Notes: a model not told the origin generated them from the sequence alone. Shown: positions 46,241 through 58,395, counted from the first letter of the stretch. The stretch: 64,000 bases of DNA from Cornus controversa (GCA_026545225.1 CM048848.1:26638806-26702805); one strand, 5' to 3'. Translations and numbers: made by a program.

Positions 46241-47017
46241 GGATTCTGTAATTGTGTGGGTTGTGTCTCGGTCACATGGTTGGTCAAGAATCATGTTAGG
46301 GTACCGAGTTGAGTCTGCGAGAGAAAGGCAAGTGTGTGATATTGATTTCATTCTAAACCATGAAGCATGATGTGTGTTAAATGCATTCTTATATATATAT
46401 GCATTGTTGTGGATAAACATGATGTATGTTGAATGATACGTGAAATGTTGTGACATGCATCCATATAGGTCGTGTCGAGTCGGCACTTAGGTGGGCTGGG
46501 GTATCTCTATTGAGCCGCAGTGGTGCTCATCCCTTTATTCTAAACTTTTTACAGATAAAGCACCGATGACGAATGGGACATGAGTGTCCAAGTGGAATTC
46601 TAGCAGCAGTTTTGCTATCTCTTGAATGTTGTGCATTTTATGGCTATTCATGCCGGCTTGTGGCATGTGACTTATTTTGAGTTGTGGTTATATTTTTGGA
46701 CAAATGTAACATTAATGTATGTATTAAATTTTAAGCTTGTTGGGTATGGAAAGACAACAGTTTAGTTTATATGACCCCCATGGTGGCATTTAGTTCAATT
46801 GATGATGTTTTCATTATGAATGGATTGTGGTTGTGAAAGAGAATGATTGATTTTGATGTATGATTCAATTATGAATATGATTTTGAGCATGTAATTGATG
46901 TTGAAACCTTTCAAGTATGTTATGGATCATGTATGAGAGGTCTTAGGATGATAGAATGTGGATTGGGCTCTAAATGGACCATGTATAGGTTGTTGGAGGT
47001 CCTGTGGAGGGTATTTC

Positions 47018-47250
47018 GATCGTGCGAAATGCCCATTTCGCACAATTGAAACCCCCATTTCGATTGTGCAAAAGGGTGGTGAATTATTATGATTTTTAGG
47101 GTGCAGACAGGGGCAATTTTGCACAATCGAAACTCCCATTTTGATCGAGCGAAATATTACAGGTCTTAGGTCCCAAGAAGGTTAAATTTTTGCACAATCG
47201 AACTTCTTTTCGCACAATCGAGATGGTAGTTTCGCACAATGGAAATCCCA
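47018..47250. repeat. Dispersed inverted motif TTTCGCACAATCGAAA in E 5' LTR
   Basis: Eight or so copies in both orientations (TTTCGATTGTGCGAAA is the complement form), with one or two changes each. The 3' LTR has the counterpart at about 57745-58000. Confidence 0.8.
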
Positions 47251-47672
47251 TTTTTGCATAATCAAAATTACTATTCAAAGCATTTTCCAAACTTCGATTC
47301 GATGTAATTTCTTCGTTCTAGATCGGAATTGAGTGCGGTTTTTTTTTTTTAAATTGAGTATTTTTAGATTCTCTATCCAATGGTATAGGTCTGAGCTTTA
47401 GATTCTAAACACATAATGTGTTGAGTATCGAAAGTGAGTGTTTCATGGGAGTGTGGGTAAATAAATCCCCACCAAGGTGATATGTCTTGATGCAGGGCCC
47501 ATTGGGATTGGATGAGGTAGAGTGTGCATACCTATATGCAATTAATAGAGTTAAGCTACCGTGGTACTTGAGGGTAATGAGGGTTCACAGGGTTGAGTGA
47601 ACGGGTTCACACTAGGGATTCGGGGTCACTCCAGGGGAGTCCCAATGGAACGGATTCTAGAGCATGACAGAA

Positions 47673-47686
47673 TGGTATCAGAGCCC
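47673..47686 (+). other. Element E primer-binding site, tRNA-Met type
   Basis: TGGTATCAGAGCCC three bases after the LTR end. Confidence 0.9.
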
Positions 47687-47830
47687 TAGGTTAGAATACC
47701 TAGGGGCGATGGATGATGGTCACATCACATGTGAATTTGAGAAGGTTAGACTAACGTAAGGGTTTGGACTTAGGGTTTACAAATTGCTTATGTGTTACAT
47801 GATTATATGCTTACAATTTCTTAACATGCC

Positions 47831-49248
47831 TGATGTGGTTGAAACTAAATTATATTGTAAGCTTAATTTTTCCCTTTTTATCAAAATATAATTTAACCAC
47901 TCGCAAGAGCACGAATCTTTGTAGATAAGGTTCTATATAGAGGGTATCGATCCCACGAGGACTAGACGCAATTGTCTTGAAGGAAGATTAATTCTACTTT
48001 AATTCGGAAAACAGATTTTTGAATTTATGTTTAGACACTATTGCATGAATGAAATGACAAGAAACGTAAGAGTTTAAAGTTAGGAGAGAGAACTAGGGTT
48101 GGTTTCCACCACTAGCCATTCACATGTTCATAAGTGTAGCAAGCATGGGATTTATTAATTAAGTGCCTAACAATGTCATTAGGCTTGTGACCTCAATGGC
48201 ATATCAAAAGATCAATGTGTGTGCTAACCTATCATAATCCATCTTCAACAAGCATAGCTCTTCAACCTAACTAACTACCTAATTACTCTACTCTCTAAAT
48301 GAACACTACATGCATCCAAACTACCTTATCTTGGCATGGTCTATACAAATTAACATCACACATTCATTTAAACACCATTATCTAACCATCATTTGCACTT
48401 CTTGTGGAATATGCAAATGTTGTGCATTCAAGTGACAAAATCTACTCTAAGACAAGAATAAATTCCATATCAAATGAATATATATAAGAGATGTATTTGT
48501 GTACATAATCACTAGGCTAAATAATCAACATTTAATTACAAATCCCAAGAGCTACAAAGATGAACAAGTTTACATGGCTAGGGGTTGAAACCAACACCCT
48601 AGTAGAAGAGTTAGTTGCTCATGGTTGCCTTGCACCCTTCCATTGATGAAGAAAGTGAAGCTTCTTGGTCTGGTTCAGCTTCTCCTCTTCCTCTCCCGAA
48701 GGTCTCTCTTCTTCCTTTGATGTGTGTTGAGAGATATGAGATATATGTGGCTTTTGGTGCTCTTTGGGCTTCTTTTTCCACCTTGGGGCCCACCATATAT
48801 ATATATATATATCATTATATATATCTCTTGTATCAAGAAGGCCCCCAAAAGTCTTGTTCAAGTCAGACAATCCCCCTAAGTCGTGCAAAAAGGGGGATTT
48901 TGTTGCAAGTGGGAGAGCAGGTGAGCAAGTGGCCAAGTGGGCTCTGCAGCATCTCGATTGATCGAGATTGAATCTCGATTGATCGAGATTTCGATCAATC
49001 GAAATGAGATCTCGATCAATCGAGATTTCGATTAATCGAGATCAACATCTCGATTGATCGAGATGCCTTGGCTGCATTTTCTGATTTCTTCTCTTGACTG
49101 CAGAAAGCTTCCAACTTTGCTCCATTACTCCAATACCTGCAAGACATCAAAAACACAAAAATACCGTAAACATATCTCGGTAAACGCAAAAATGGAACTA
49201 ACATGTGCAATAAAGAGGGTTCAAATGCATAGAATTGAACACTTATCA
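47831..49248. mobile_element. Solo LTR C2
   Basis: 1418 bp, TGATGTGGTT to ACACTTATCA, TSD ATGCC (47826-47830 and 49249-49253). It lies in the element E leader. It is a second insertion of the C1 family with a different TSD, so the two are independent insertions. Confidence 0.92.
48951..49064. repeat. Cluster of ATCGAT-type palindromes in C2
   Basis: Counterpart of 43945-44057, with the same order of palindromic units and a few base changes. Confidence 0.9.
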
Positions 49249-49352
49249 ATGCCTTTGTGGACTAAATTGACATGGCATGTACAGGCATGATGGAATTTGA
49301 ATAAGTATGAATGCTTGATTCTAAAATTTTCTTGTTGTATATATAGAAAGAA

Positions 49353-51463
49353 ATGCCTCCAAGAAGAGCAAGAGACATAGGTGTTGATGCTCCTCAAGAG
49401 CCAACAGAAGGATCGCAATTTATGCGTGACTTGGCAAACACTATGACAAGAACGACTAGGAAAGCTAGGAGGTTCAGGTGTTGCCTAGGGCTGGCCTGAG
49501 TCGCCAAATAATAGCAATGAGGTAATACGTGAAGTTTAAGCCACCTACTTTTGATGGTGCACATGACCCACTAGTGGCGGAGAGTTGGATAGATCAGACT
49601 CATAAACTCATAGTTGCTCTTACAATCGATGAAGATCTAAAAGTGGGAGTAATGGCGCTTCACTTGCAAGGAGAAGCGGATCGGTGGTGGCAACTCATCA
49701 GGAATGTCCATAACACTGAGACCATGGACTGGGAAACCTTCAAGGGGTTGTTCTTTGATAAGTTCTTTCTGACTTTGGTGAGAGACCAAATGAGGCAAGA
49801 GGTCATAGACTTAGACCAAGGTAGGGCTGTAAATGAACCGAACGTTCGGCGAACAGCTCGAGCTCGGCTTGACATGGGCTCGATTCATGTTCGTTTGTTC
49901 AGTAAATGAACAGAGCTCAAACAAAATTCATAAGCTCATTTATTAAACGAGCCAAGCTCAAACACCTCCCGCTCGGCTCGTTTGTTCATGAACACGTTCG
50001 TGAACAAGCTCGATAATGTACTCGTTTTGAGCTCGAAAATATATATGTATATATACATTTTATATGGATTATTAGAATATGATATATTGATTTAGAAATC
50101 AGTCTAGGCCTTATATTTAAAGACAGGCCTATAATAACATACCTTATATAGCACAACTATGTTTGGGCCTTATTTATTTAAAGACAGCCTAAAATAACCT
50201 TTAACTTATTTCAACAAAATTTTTAGTCCAACCCATTAAAAATTTCCAAGCCCATCTCCTGTATTGTAAACCCTAATTTTTATTTCTTATACTTGCCCCT
50301 TTACCTACCTAACCATATCTGCCGAAACAATGCTTGCAACTTCCTTGTGGCACTCCATGACAGTGGCGATACATGTTGGTAAATTACTCTAGCAAGTACG
50401 ACGATTGCACTTATAGGCTCCAACTACATATTAGCTTACTAGATGAGCTCTCTCTCACACACACACATATACACATCTAGTCTCATCTCTCTTTCCTTTT
50501 TTCTTTTTCATTTTCTGATTTGTGCATCAATGGTTAAATCTGTTGGTATATATCTTGAATCTGTTGGGATATATCGTGAACTTGTTGGCATTCAACTATA
50601 TATATACACAACATACACTTATATATATAGATCATGTACGTTTATATATACACTGATATGTACTATAGAGCTTGTCGAGCTAAGCTTGAGCTCATTGGAA
50701 TATAGTTGAGCCGAGCTCGATCTTGGTCAAGAAAAGCTCGACCAAGCTCAAGCAGAGCTTGATCATCTCTTGAATTTGGTGAACCGAGCCTAAACATGCC
50801 AAAACTCAGCTCGGCTCGGCTCGATTACAGCCCTTGTCCAAGGGGACTTAGACGTGATGGGGTACGAGACCAAATTTGCATATTTGGCTCACTTTGCCTC
50901 GGAGATGGTGATAAATGAGGAGCTAAAAGTGAAAAGGTTCGTGAAGGGACTCAAAACCTGTATCAGAAAGAGGGTATCCATATTAGGTTTGAGGACCTAC
51001 AATGAAGTGGTTGACAGAGCCTTAGTGGCTGAGGAAGATGACAGAGACACCCAAAGGCTATGAGACTCTAAACAACAAACGAAGAGTGCGAGGCATCTTC
51101 GGGTAGCCAAGGATAGAAGAGGAACAGGGAGGGCAAGTCAGGTTTTTGGGTACAGCAGCAAGCTCACCCAGTGCCTTCATTGGCCTTACCTACTAGATCC
51201 TTACGATCTTCAGTGGTGTGCTTTAATTGCCAACAGGTTGGCCATTTCAGCAGGGATTGCCCACAGGGATATACAGTGACATCGGTGCCTGTAGGGACAG
51301 CGAGGGAAAGGGTGTGCTTCTATTGTAAGCAGCCTGGACACTTGAGGGCTAACTGCCCACAGAGACAGGGGACGTCTAGTGGTACAAGGTCTCAGCAGAG
51401 AGCTGGGCAGATGACTACGGTTCAGTCTGGCTTTAGGGCATTACCATCATCCCAGCCAGCATA
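49353..51463 (+). pseudogene. Element E gag, split by hAT element
   Basis: ATG at 49353 (M-P-P-R-R-A-R), early stop and frame change near 49498. The gag core follows: F-K-P-P-T-F-D-G, A-E-S-W-I, G-E-A-D-R-W-W, F-F-D-K-F-F, interrupted at 49822-50835 by the hAT element. After removal of one TSD copy it continues V-M-G-Y-E-T-K-F, L-K-T-C-I-R-K-R-V. Two zinc knuckles follow at about 51213-51253 and 51316-51356: C-F-N-C-x4-H-x4-C and C-F-Y-C-x4-H-x4-C. Gag would build the particle. Stops at 51061 and 51462 and frameshifts leave it broken. Confidence 0.92.
49822..50835. mobile_element. Non-autonomous hAT-type DNA transposon
   Basis: 1014 bp. The ends TAGGGCTGTAA and (complement) AAGGGCTGTAA are imperfect terminal inverted repeats, matching 10 of 11. 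The 8-bp TSD is GACCAAGG (49814-49821) and GTCCAAGG (50836-50843), one mismatch. Subterminal GCTCGGCTCG and GAGCTCG repeats fill both ends. No transposase frame. The 8-bp TSD and end sequence are typical of hAT. Confidence 0.9.
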
Positions 51464-51557
51464 GTCAGTTCAAGGATCGCGAGTAGTGAGGGGCCCCACA
51501 CCTGCTTCTAGTCAGCAGTCAAGGTTACAAGGGACTAGTTAGCAGTCGCAGGGTCAT

Positions 51558-51766
51558 GTGTTCACGCTCGCTCTGACAGAGGATGTACTGGGACCGTCAG
51601 TGGTCAGAGGTATTTTCTTGGTTTCTAGCTCGTGGGCTAGGGTGTTGATAAATTCAGGTGCATCACATTCATTCATATCTGTTACATTTGCTTGTGCCTT
51701 AGGGTTGCGGGTGTCATCACTAGAGTTACCATTATCCATTGATACACCAGTTGGGGGTAGGGTTAC
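51558..51766 (+). pseudogene. Element E protease, first part
   Basis: The active-site region reads V-L-I-N-S-G-A-S-H-S-F-I. The catalytic Asp of D-S-G-A is Asn here, so the protease would be inactive. It runs to T-P-V-G-G-R-V-T, where solo LTR G inserted (TSD GTTAC at 51762-51766), and resumes at 53254. Confidence 0.88.
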
Positions 51767-53248
51767 TGATAGGCGTTGAATGTTACGCATTCTAGCCTCT
51801 TAACTTATGTATTTTATTCTCTTACTGATAGAGTATTTTGTTATTTACTTTATTTTAGTGTTTTCTGTATTTTTAGGGCCTTAATGATTATTTCAGTTAA
51901 AATCATAATTTTGGGCTTTTAAAGATGACATCCAAGATGGTTAGATGAAGCCTACAATAAGGAGATCCATTCAACCATTTATTTCAACTCAAATCAGCCC
52001 AAGGAAGAGGTCCAAGAGAATTACAGCTGCTTAAGAAGGTTTCGGGCCTAAAGCCCAAATCTGCACATAATACAGTTTCAATCCTTTTTTGAAAAATGGA
52101 CCAGAAGTGTTATTTTCGAGCCTTAAATTGACTTAATTTTCGTGATGGTTGAATGAATCTACACACTTTTATATTTCACAAATATTCCGTGAATCAGACT
52201 TTTAGTGGGTCAAAAGTCGGCCCAAACGTTTGCAGGAAAAATCTACCTAATTAGTGCTGCAGGAAAACCTAATTAATTCCTAATTGGATTAGGACTTTGG
52301 TGTATTCTCTTAGGGCATAAAGTGAAGAATTGGAGGCTGAGTTAGAGGAGAGAATTTGGAGAGTCTGAGAGAGCTTTTGGACATAAAAGAAGACATATTT
52401 TGCAGAGCCTTGGAGAACGAAGTCTTACGCATAATTCATGAAGATGATGCCTTCTTCCTCAACAGTTGAAACTTCTTCTTCTACCATGAGTGGCTAGTTC
52501 ATCCACTAGAGTTTTGATGTAGCCTTAACAAAGCATCAATGGTTTGATTGTTTTAATTATTGGGGATCATTATGTTCATGCATAGATTGTGTAATTTAGA
52601 GGATTCTTATTATAGAATTGAGCAATACAAGTCTTATAAATGTACTTTCAATGATTTCTTATCTTGTCTTAGATACTTGATTATTGTTATTGAACTCAAT
52701 CTCTCTTATTTTTTGTGATCATGAGAGCGATATTTACACAATGGTAATCACTGAATATATCATTAAAAGCTTTGATGGATTATGCCTACAGAAGATGAAC
52801 CATACTGCACCCTAGATTAGAGTAGTTAGGCAGATGGCCCATGCCAATCGAAGATAGTCCATGACTTAGCCTTAATCATATGTTATCTTCTTAACGAATG
52901 AAGGTGAGCTTGTAGCCATCGACACCACTTATGCATGATGTAATTCCCCATAGTTGATTCAATTGACCATTGATTGTGAAGTTAGTGGTGAAGTCAAATA
53001 CCCTAGATTTATCTTATATTATTCAGTCTCTATTTCCTTTGATTTATTTTGTTTTGCTTTTTAATTAGTTTAAATATTAAATCAGAATTCTTTTCTCTTA
53101 AATTTAATTAGAATTTATTCCATACTCCAACTCATCAGACCATAATCCCTGAGGTTCGACACCCCTTTTGATAGCCCTATTCTGCAAGGAATTCGTTCTA
53201 TTACAAAGTGTGGTAATTATAATTTGGGATGCACTCACACATGAATCA
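51767..53248 (+). mobile_element. Solo LTR G, element-A-like family
   Basis: 1482 bp, TGATAGGCGTTGAATG to ACACATGAATCA, TSD GTTAC (51762-51766, 53249-53253). The first 60 bp match the element A LTR start (minus strand), placing it in a related Athila-type family, plus orientation. Its removal restores the protease frame (R-V-T joined to L-D-R-V-C). Confidence 0.9.
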
Positions 53249-53253
53249 GTTAC

Positions 53254-53632
53254 CCTAGATAGAGTATGTCGGTCTTATGAGATCGAGGTTACTGGATGTC
53301 AACTAGTGTTTGACTTTGTGTTGCTAGACATGATCACTTTCGATGTCATTCTACGCATGGACTAGCTATCTACCTTTAGAGCCATGATAGATTATCTCTG
53401 TAGGAGAGTGACAGTGTGTACACCTGAGGGTGACTGCTTTTACTTTGTGAGGGAGCGGGATGATTTATATATTTCATCTTCGCTTAGTTTCGGTGTATGG
53501 GATGGAGTTGGATACTTTCTAGCTAGCTTATTAGCTGAGGAGGATGAGATTGTGACTAGTGGAGAATTTTCACCGGTGGTTAGTGAGTTTGTGGATGTGT
53601 TTTCGGGGGACTTGCAGAGTTACCTCCGATGA
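53254..53632 (+). pseudogene. Element E protease end and linker
   Basis: Continues L-D-R-V-C-R-S-Y-E-I, V-L-L-D-M-I-T-F-D-V-I-L-R-M-D, the second protease motif (normally I-L-G-M-D-W-L; here Gly is Arg and a stop replaces Trp at 53363). The linker to reverse transcriptase follows with F-S-P-V-V-S-E-F-V-D-V-F. Confidence 0.85.
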
Positions 53633-53689
53633 GAGATGTTGTGTTTAGCATTGATCTTGCTCCTGGTACCGTACCTATCTCTATGCACC

Positions 53690-54425
53690 ATACCAGATGG
53701 CGCCAGCAGAGTTGATGGAGCTGAAAGATCAGTTGCAAGAATTGTTGGATAAGGGATTTATACGACCTAGTACATCACCTTGGGGAGCTCCGGTCCTATT
53801 TGCTAAAAAGAAGGACGGATCTTTACGGTTATGCATAGACTACCGTAAGTTGAACCAAGCAACGATTAAGAACAAGTATCCCTTGCCAAGGATAGATGAC
53901 TTATTCGATCAGCTAAAGGGTTCGACTTGGTTTTCAAATATCAACTTGAGGTCGGGGTATTACCAGCTTAGGGTAAAAGAGGAGGACATTCTGAAGATAA
54001 CTTTTTGGACAAGATATGGCCACTATGAGTTTCTAGTGATGCCATTTGGATTGATGAACACACCGGTAGCGTTCATGGATTTGATGAACCGGATATTTAG
54101 GGTGTACTTGGATAGGTTTGTGGTGGTCTTTATGGACGACATTCTTGTGTATTCTTCTTCTATTGAGGAGCATGAGATCCACTTGAGGATAGTGTTGCAG
54201 ACATTGAGGGAACCCCGGTTGTATGCCAAATTTGAAAATTGTGAATTTTAACTAACGGAGGTGAAGTTCCTAGGACACGTGGTGTCGGAAGGAGGACTAT
54301 CGGTAGACCCTTCTAAGGTTGAAGCGGTAATGAATTGGGAGAATCCTAATAACGTATTCAAAATACGTAACTTCTTGGGATTGGCAGGATATTACCAGAA
54401 TTTCATGAAAGACTTTCAAAATTAG
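53690..54425 (+). pseudogene. Element E reverse transcriptase
   Basis: [51 protein letters not shown], and the catalytic [10 protein letters not shown] stop at 54249-54251 interrupts before L-G-H-V-V-S-E-G-G and F-L-G-L-A-G-Y-Y. The first catalytic Asp (usual D-L-R-S-G-Y) is Asn in I-N-L-R-S-G-Y. A frameshift follows near 54420. Confidence 0.92.
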
Positions 54426-54930
54426 CGGCGCCGATGACCAAGCTTACTCGTAAGGGAGTTAAGTTTGAGTGAAACGAGGCTTGCGAGCATTCCTTTATAG
54501 AATTGAAGTGTAGATTGACTAGTGCTCTGATTTTGATTATTCCTGAGCGTGGTTTTAGTTATGTCATCTACTGTGACGCTTCACGGGATGGTTTGGGATG
54601 TGTGTTGATGCAGACCGAGAGGGTTGTTGCATATAGTTCCCGGCAGTTGAAGATCCACGAGTAGAATTACCTGACTCATGACTTGGAGTTGGCGGTGGTA
54701 ATTTTTTCTTTGAAAATGTGGAGACATTATCTCTACGGAGAGAAGTTTGAGGTTATCTCCGATCATAAGAGTTTGAAATACCTTTTTACACAAAAGGACT
54801 TGAATATGAGACAGATGAGATGGGTTGAATACATGGAAGACTACAAATTTGATCTTCAGTATCACCTGCGGAAGGCTAATGTGGTTGCCAATGCATTGTG
54901 CAGAAAATCACATGGTACTTTGGCTAGTAT
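54426..54930 (+). pseudogene. Element E RNase H
   Basis: Y-C-D-A-S at about 54567-54581, A-Y-S-S-R-Q-L-K-I-H-E then a stop at 54662-54664, [18 protein letters not shown] and A-N-V-V-A-N-A-L (usual A-D-A-L). It is the RT-linked RNase H of Ty3/Gypsy. Confidence 0.9.
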
Positions 54931-55039
54931 TGCTATCCGTGAGTGTAAGATAATAGAAGACATCTCAGAATTGGGATTGTGCTTCGGTGAGAGTGGTGGA
55001 CAGGCCACGTTGTTCACGCTCATAGCATAAGTAACTCTA

Positions 55040-55701
55040 GTAACTAGGGTGGTTGAAGAGCAAAGTCATGGCTCAGAGTTAGAGAGCATTCGCACTCAGA
55101 TTACTGGTGGTGAAATAGTGAAGAATTGGGTTATCCATTCTGACGGAGGTCTGAGGTTCAAAGGCAGAATGGTTGTTCTATTGGCTTGTAGGGATGAGGT
55201 TCTGAGGGAGTTTCATAGCTCTAGGCTTGCAGTACATCCTGGTGGTACCAAAATGTACCACAACCTCCGTAGATAGTATTGGTGGAAAGGCATGAAAAAG
55301 GATGTCGCACGATTTGTGGCAAGGTGCCTCACTTGTCAACAAGTGAAGGTCGAGCATCAGAGACTGGCAGGTTTGTTACAGCCTTTACCGGTAGCCATGT
55401 GGAAGTGGGAGCACGTCACTATGGATTTTGCGATAGGGTACCTAGGACGAGGAAGAGTCATGATGAAATTTAGGTCATTGTGGATAGGTTGACCAAAGTG
55501 GCTCATTTCCTTCCGATTCGAGTGACAGATGATGTAGATACTCTTAATCGGTTGTATATTGATCAGATGGTGAGACTGCATGGAGTGCCAATTTCTATTG
55601 TGTCTGATAGAGATCCGACATTCACGTCACAATTTTGGCAAAGTTTTCAGGCTGCACTTGATACGGACCTCCATTTCAGCACGGCTTTCCATCCTGCTTA
55701 G
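55040..55701 (+). pseudogene. Element E integrase, C-terminal half missing
   Basis: The zinc domain has H-S-S-R-L-A-V-H-P-G-G, a stop at 55274-55276, then C-L-T-C-Q-Q-V-K. The core has [18 protein letters not shown] (after a frameshift near 55475), I-V-S-D-R-D-P-T-F and F-H-P-A then a stop. The catalytic Glu region (Q-T-E-R) and about 150 residues after it are absent; the sequence jumps to the chromodomain region at about 55726. Confidence 0.9.
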
Positions 55702-55725
55702 CAAAGTTTTTAGGTTGCATACTAC

Positions 55726-56052
55726 TTGGCATTGTCACCGCAATTGTCAAGTGTGCACAATATTTTTTACGTTTCGATGTTAAGAAAGTATGAGCCGGAT
55801 GCTTTACATGTGTTAGATTTGGCAAATCTTGAGGTGGAGGAGGATGTGTCTTACGAGGATAGACCAGTTCAAATTTTGGATATTAGGGAGCAAGTGCTTC
55901 AAGGTAAGACAATTCCGTTGGTTAAAGTCCTTTGGAGACATCACGGAGTCGAGGAGGCTATGTGGGAGCAAGAACAAGAAGTCCACTCAAAGTATCTCGA
56001 GTTGTTTTTTACTTCAGGTATGTTCCTAATTTCGAGGACGAAATTCCCTTAA
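55726..56052 (+). pseudogene. Element E chromodomain-like C-terminus
   Basis: L-S-S-V-H-N-I-F-Y-V-S-M-L-R-K-Y, then Y-E-D-R-P-V-Q-I-L-D, then the chromodomain-like I-P-L-V-K-V-L-W-R-H-H-G-V-E-E-A-M-W-E and a stop at 56050-56052. In chromoviruses this tail helps target integration to chromatin. It places element E in the Tekay/Del branch. The frame is open here. Confidence 0.9.
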
Positions 56053-56062
56053 GGAGAGGAGG
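56049..56062 (+). other. Element E polypurine tract
   Basis: AAGGAGAGGAGG immediately before the 3' LTR. It primes plus-strand DNA synthesis and overlaps the pol stop codon. Confidence 0.9.
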
Positions 56063-56063
56063 T

Positions 56064-58395
56064 TGTAGAGACCGCAACCAATTTTGGCCAGTTTTGCATC
56101 ATAATTGCAATAAACGAATTTTGAGTGGTGTTTAATGTGTTTTGAGTTTGGGAAACAAGTTTGAAAAGTTTTTTAAAGGTTTTTGGAAGTTTTTGAAAGA
56201 TTTGGAGAAATTTGACTTTTTGGTCAAACCGGGGCCCGAGATGCAACTTAAGTGGGCCCAGAAATCCAGAAAATTCTCAAAAATAATTATTTTTGGGAAT
56301 GGATTAGCTAAAATGTTTAGAGAGTAGAAGAATTTATTTCAAGGCCGTGGGAGTTTCAAAATCAAAAACGGAGTCCGGGAAGGTACGTTAAGTGGCCTAG
56401 GGGCGTTTTGGCCTTTTCGCGCCCTAGATACCCTTTTAAAACATGTGGCTGGGGGAGAAGTATCCATTCTCATGGATGATCTTCTCTCTCTTCTTCTTCC
56501 CTCTTCTTCTCTCTTCCTTCTCTCTAAATGTCGGAAACCTTCGGGCGTGATTCAAGTTCTGCCGAAGAAGAGAGATACGTAGGGGACGGCTAGGGCTTCC
56601 CTTTGAACTGATCAAAGTTACGGTTTGGTAAGATGGACATTGTTGGAATTTTGAGAACTACTTGGAAGGTCTTCATTTTTCAGGTAGGGGTTCTCCTTCT
56701 CATCTACTTGTCGATTCTAGGGTTTCGGGTGGAACAGTGAGAATTAGGGTTGTGTATTGCATGTTTTAGAATGGTAAGAGGGGTGGGATGTGGTGAGTTT
56801 CTATCTCTCTTTAATTCTTGAATGAAATTGGTATGTATATGGTAGTATGCATGATGAGAGGAGTAAATGAGTGAGAGAAATGAGCATGTACACTTATATG
56901 CTAGGCTTTATGCACTTTGGTGAAAAATGTGTTAAATGAGCATAATTGTGTTATATGCTATCATGTGATTTAAAATACATGCTATCCTTGTATTGAAATG
57001 GTGTACATTGATGAATCATGACAAATACGTGCTTAAGTGACTCTTGTGAGCATATGCTACTTATGTTAGGGTTTGCATATATAGGAAAAGTTATATGTGG
57101 ATTGGTGAATGTGAAATGCATGTTATGTTCCCTTTTAACTAGCATATGTGTTGCAAGGCAAGAAATCAATTGCTTGATCTATATATGTCCGAAATGCATG
57201 TATGGGGCCGTTGTGACGAAACGGGGGAAAAGTGGTCAAAACACCTAGAGTAGGTAAATACTCGGTCATGGTGGTTGTGTTTCCAAATTAATCACCTTAG
57301 AGTAGTGAATACTCGGTGATGGCTCGATCACCTTGGAGTAGAGAATACTCGGTGACGAATTCTGAAATAATCCAATCACCTCGGAGTAGAGAATACTCGG
57401 TGATAGATTTTGAAACGGTCTGATCACCTCGGAGTAGAGAATACTTGGTGGTGGATTATTTAACAGTGCAATTACCTCGGAGTAGAGAATACTCGGTGAT
57501 GGATTATGTAATTGTGTGGGTTGTATCTCGATCACATTGTTGGTCAAGAATCATGTTAGGGTACCAGGTTGAGTCTGCGAGAGAAAGGCAAGTGTGTGAT
57601 GTTGATTTCATTATAAACCATGAAGCATGATGTGTGTTAAATGCATTCTTATATATATATGCATTGTTGTGGATAAACATGATGTATGTTGAATGATACG
57701 CCAAATGGGCCATATATAGGTTGTTGGAGGTCTTGTGGAAGGTATTTCAATCGTGCGAAATGCCCATTTTGCAATATCGAAACCCCCATTTCGATTGTGC
57801 GAAAGGGTGGTGAATTATTGTGATTTTTAGGGTGCAGACAGGGGCAATTTTGCACAATCGAAACCCCTATTTTGATCGAGCGAAATATTACAGGTCTGAG
57901 GTCCCGAGAAGGTGAAATTTTTGCACAAGCAAACTTCTTTCGCATAATCGAGATACTAGTTTCGCACAATGGAAATCCCATTTCCGCACAATCGAAGTTA
58001 CTATTCACAGCATTTTCCAAACTTCGATTCGATGTAATTTCTTCGTTCTAGATCGGAATTGAGTGTGATTTTTTTTTAAATTAAGTATTTTTGGATTCTC
58101 TATCCAGTGGTGTAGGTCTTAGATTTAGATTCTAAAAACTTAATTTGTTGAGTCACGGAAGTGAGTGTTTCATGAGAGTGTGGGTAAATAAATCCCCACC
58201 AAGGTGATATGTCTTGATGCCAGGCCTATTGGGATTAGATAAGGTAGAGTGTGCATACCTATGTGAAATTAATAGAGTTAAGCTTCCATGGTACTTGAGG
58301 TAATGAGGGTTCATAGGGTTGAGTGAACAGGTTCACACTCGGGATTCGGGGTCGGTTCGGGGGAGTCCCGGCGGTCCGGATTCCGGGGCGTGACA
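56064..58395 (+). repeat. Element E 3' LTR
   Basis: 2332 bp, TGTAGAGACC to GGGGCGTGACA, followed by TSD TTATA. Lacks 531 bp present in the 5' LTR (junction near 57700). It carries the hairpin cluster at 57291-57500. Confidence 0.93.
57291..57500. repeat. Tandem hairpin repeats in E 3' LTR
   Basis: Same five-copy array as 46031-46240, with several copies reading ACCTCGGAGTAG in place of ACCTTGGAGTAG. Confidence 0.9.

Larger units (their letters stand above)
44807..47669 (+). repeat. Element E 5' LTR
   Basis: 2863 bp. It has a 531-bp segment (about 46448-46975) that the 3' LTR lacks. It contains the hairpin repeat cluster at 46031-46240 and the TTTCGCACAATCG repeats at 47018-47250. Confidence 0.93.
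44807..58395 (+). mobile_element. Element E: Tekay-like chromovirus (Ty3/Gypsy), full length but dead
   Basis: LTRs 44807-47669 and 56064-58395, both TGTAGAGACC to TGACA, with TSD TTATA (44802-44806, 58396-58400). The primer site is Met-type, followed by gag, protease, reverse transcriptase, RNase H, integrase, a C-terminal chromodomain-like part and a polypurine tract. Three later insertions lie inside: solo LTR C2, an hAT element and solo LTR G. Gag and pol carry stops and frameshifts, the protease active site is altered and the integrase C-terminal half is deleted. Confidence 0.95.

Noticed and set aside
46006-46287. Repetitive 93-codon minus frame with P-S-I-L-Y-S repeats, also at 57266-57547
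   Set aside because: Translation of the 30-bp hairpin repeats in the E LTR; the repeats with variable spacers explain it without selection for protein.
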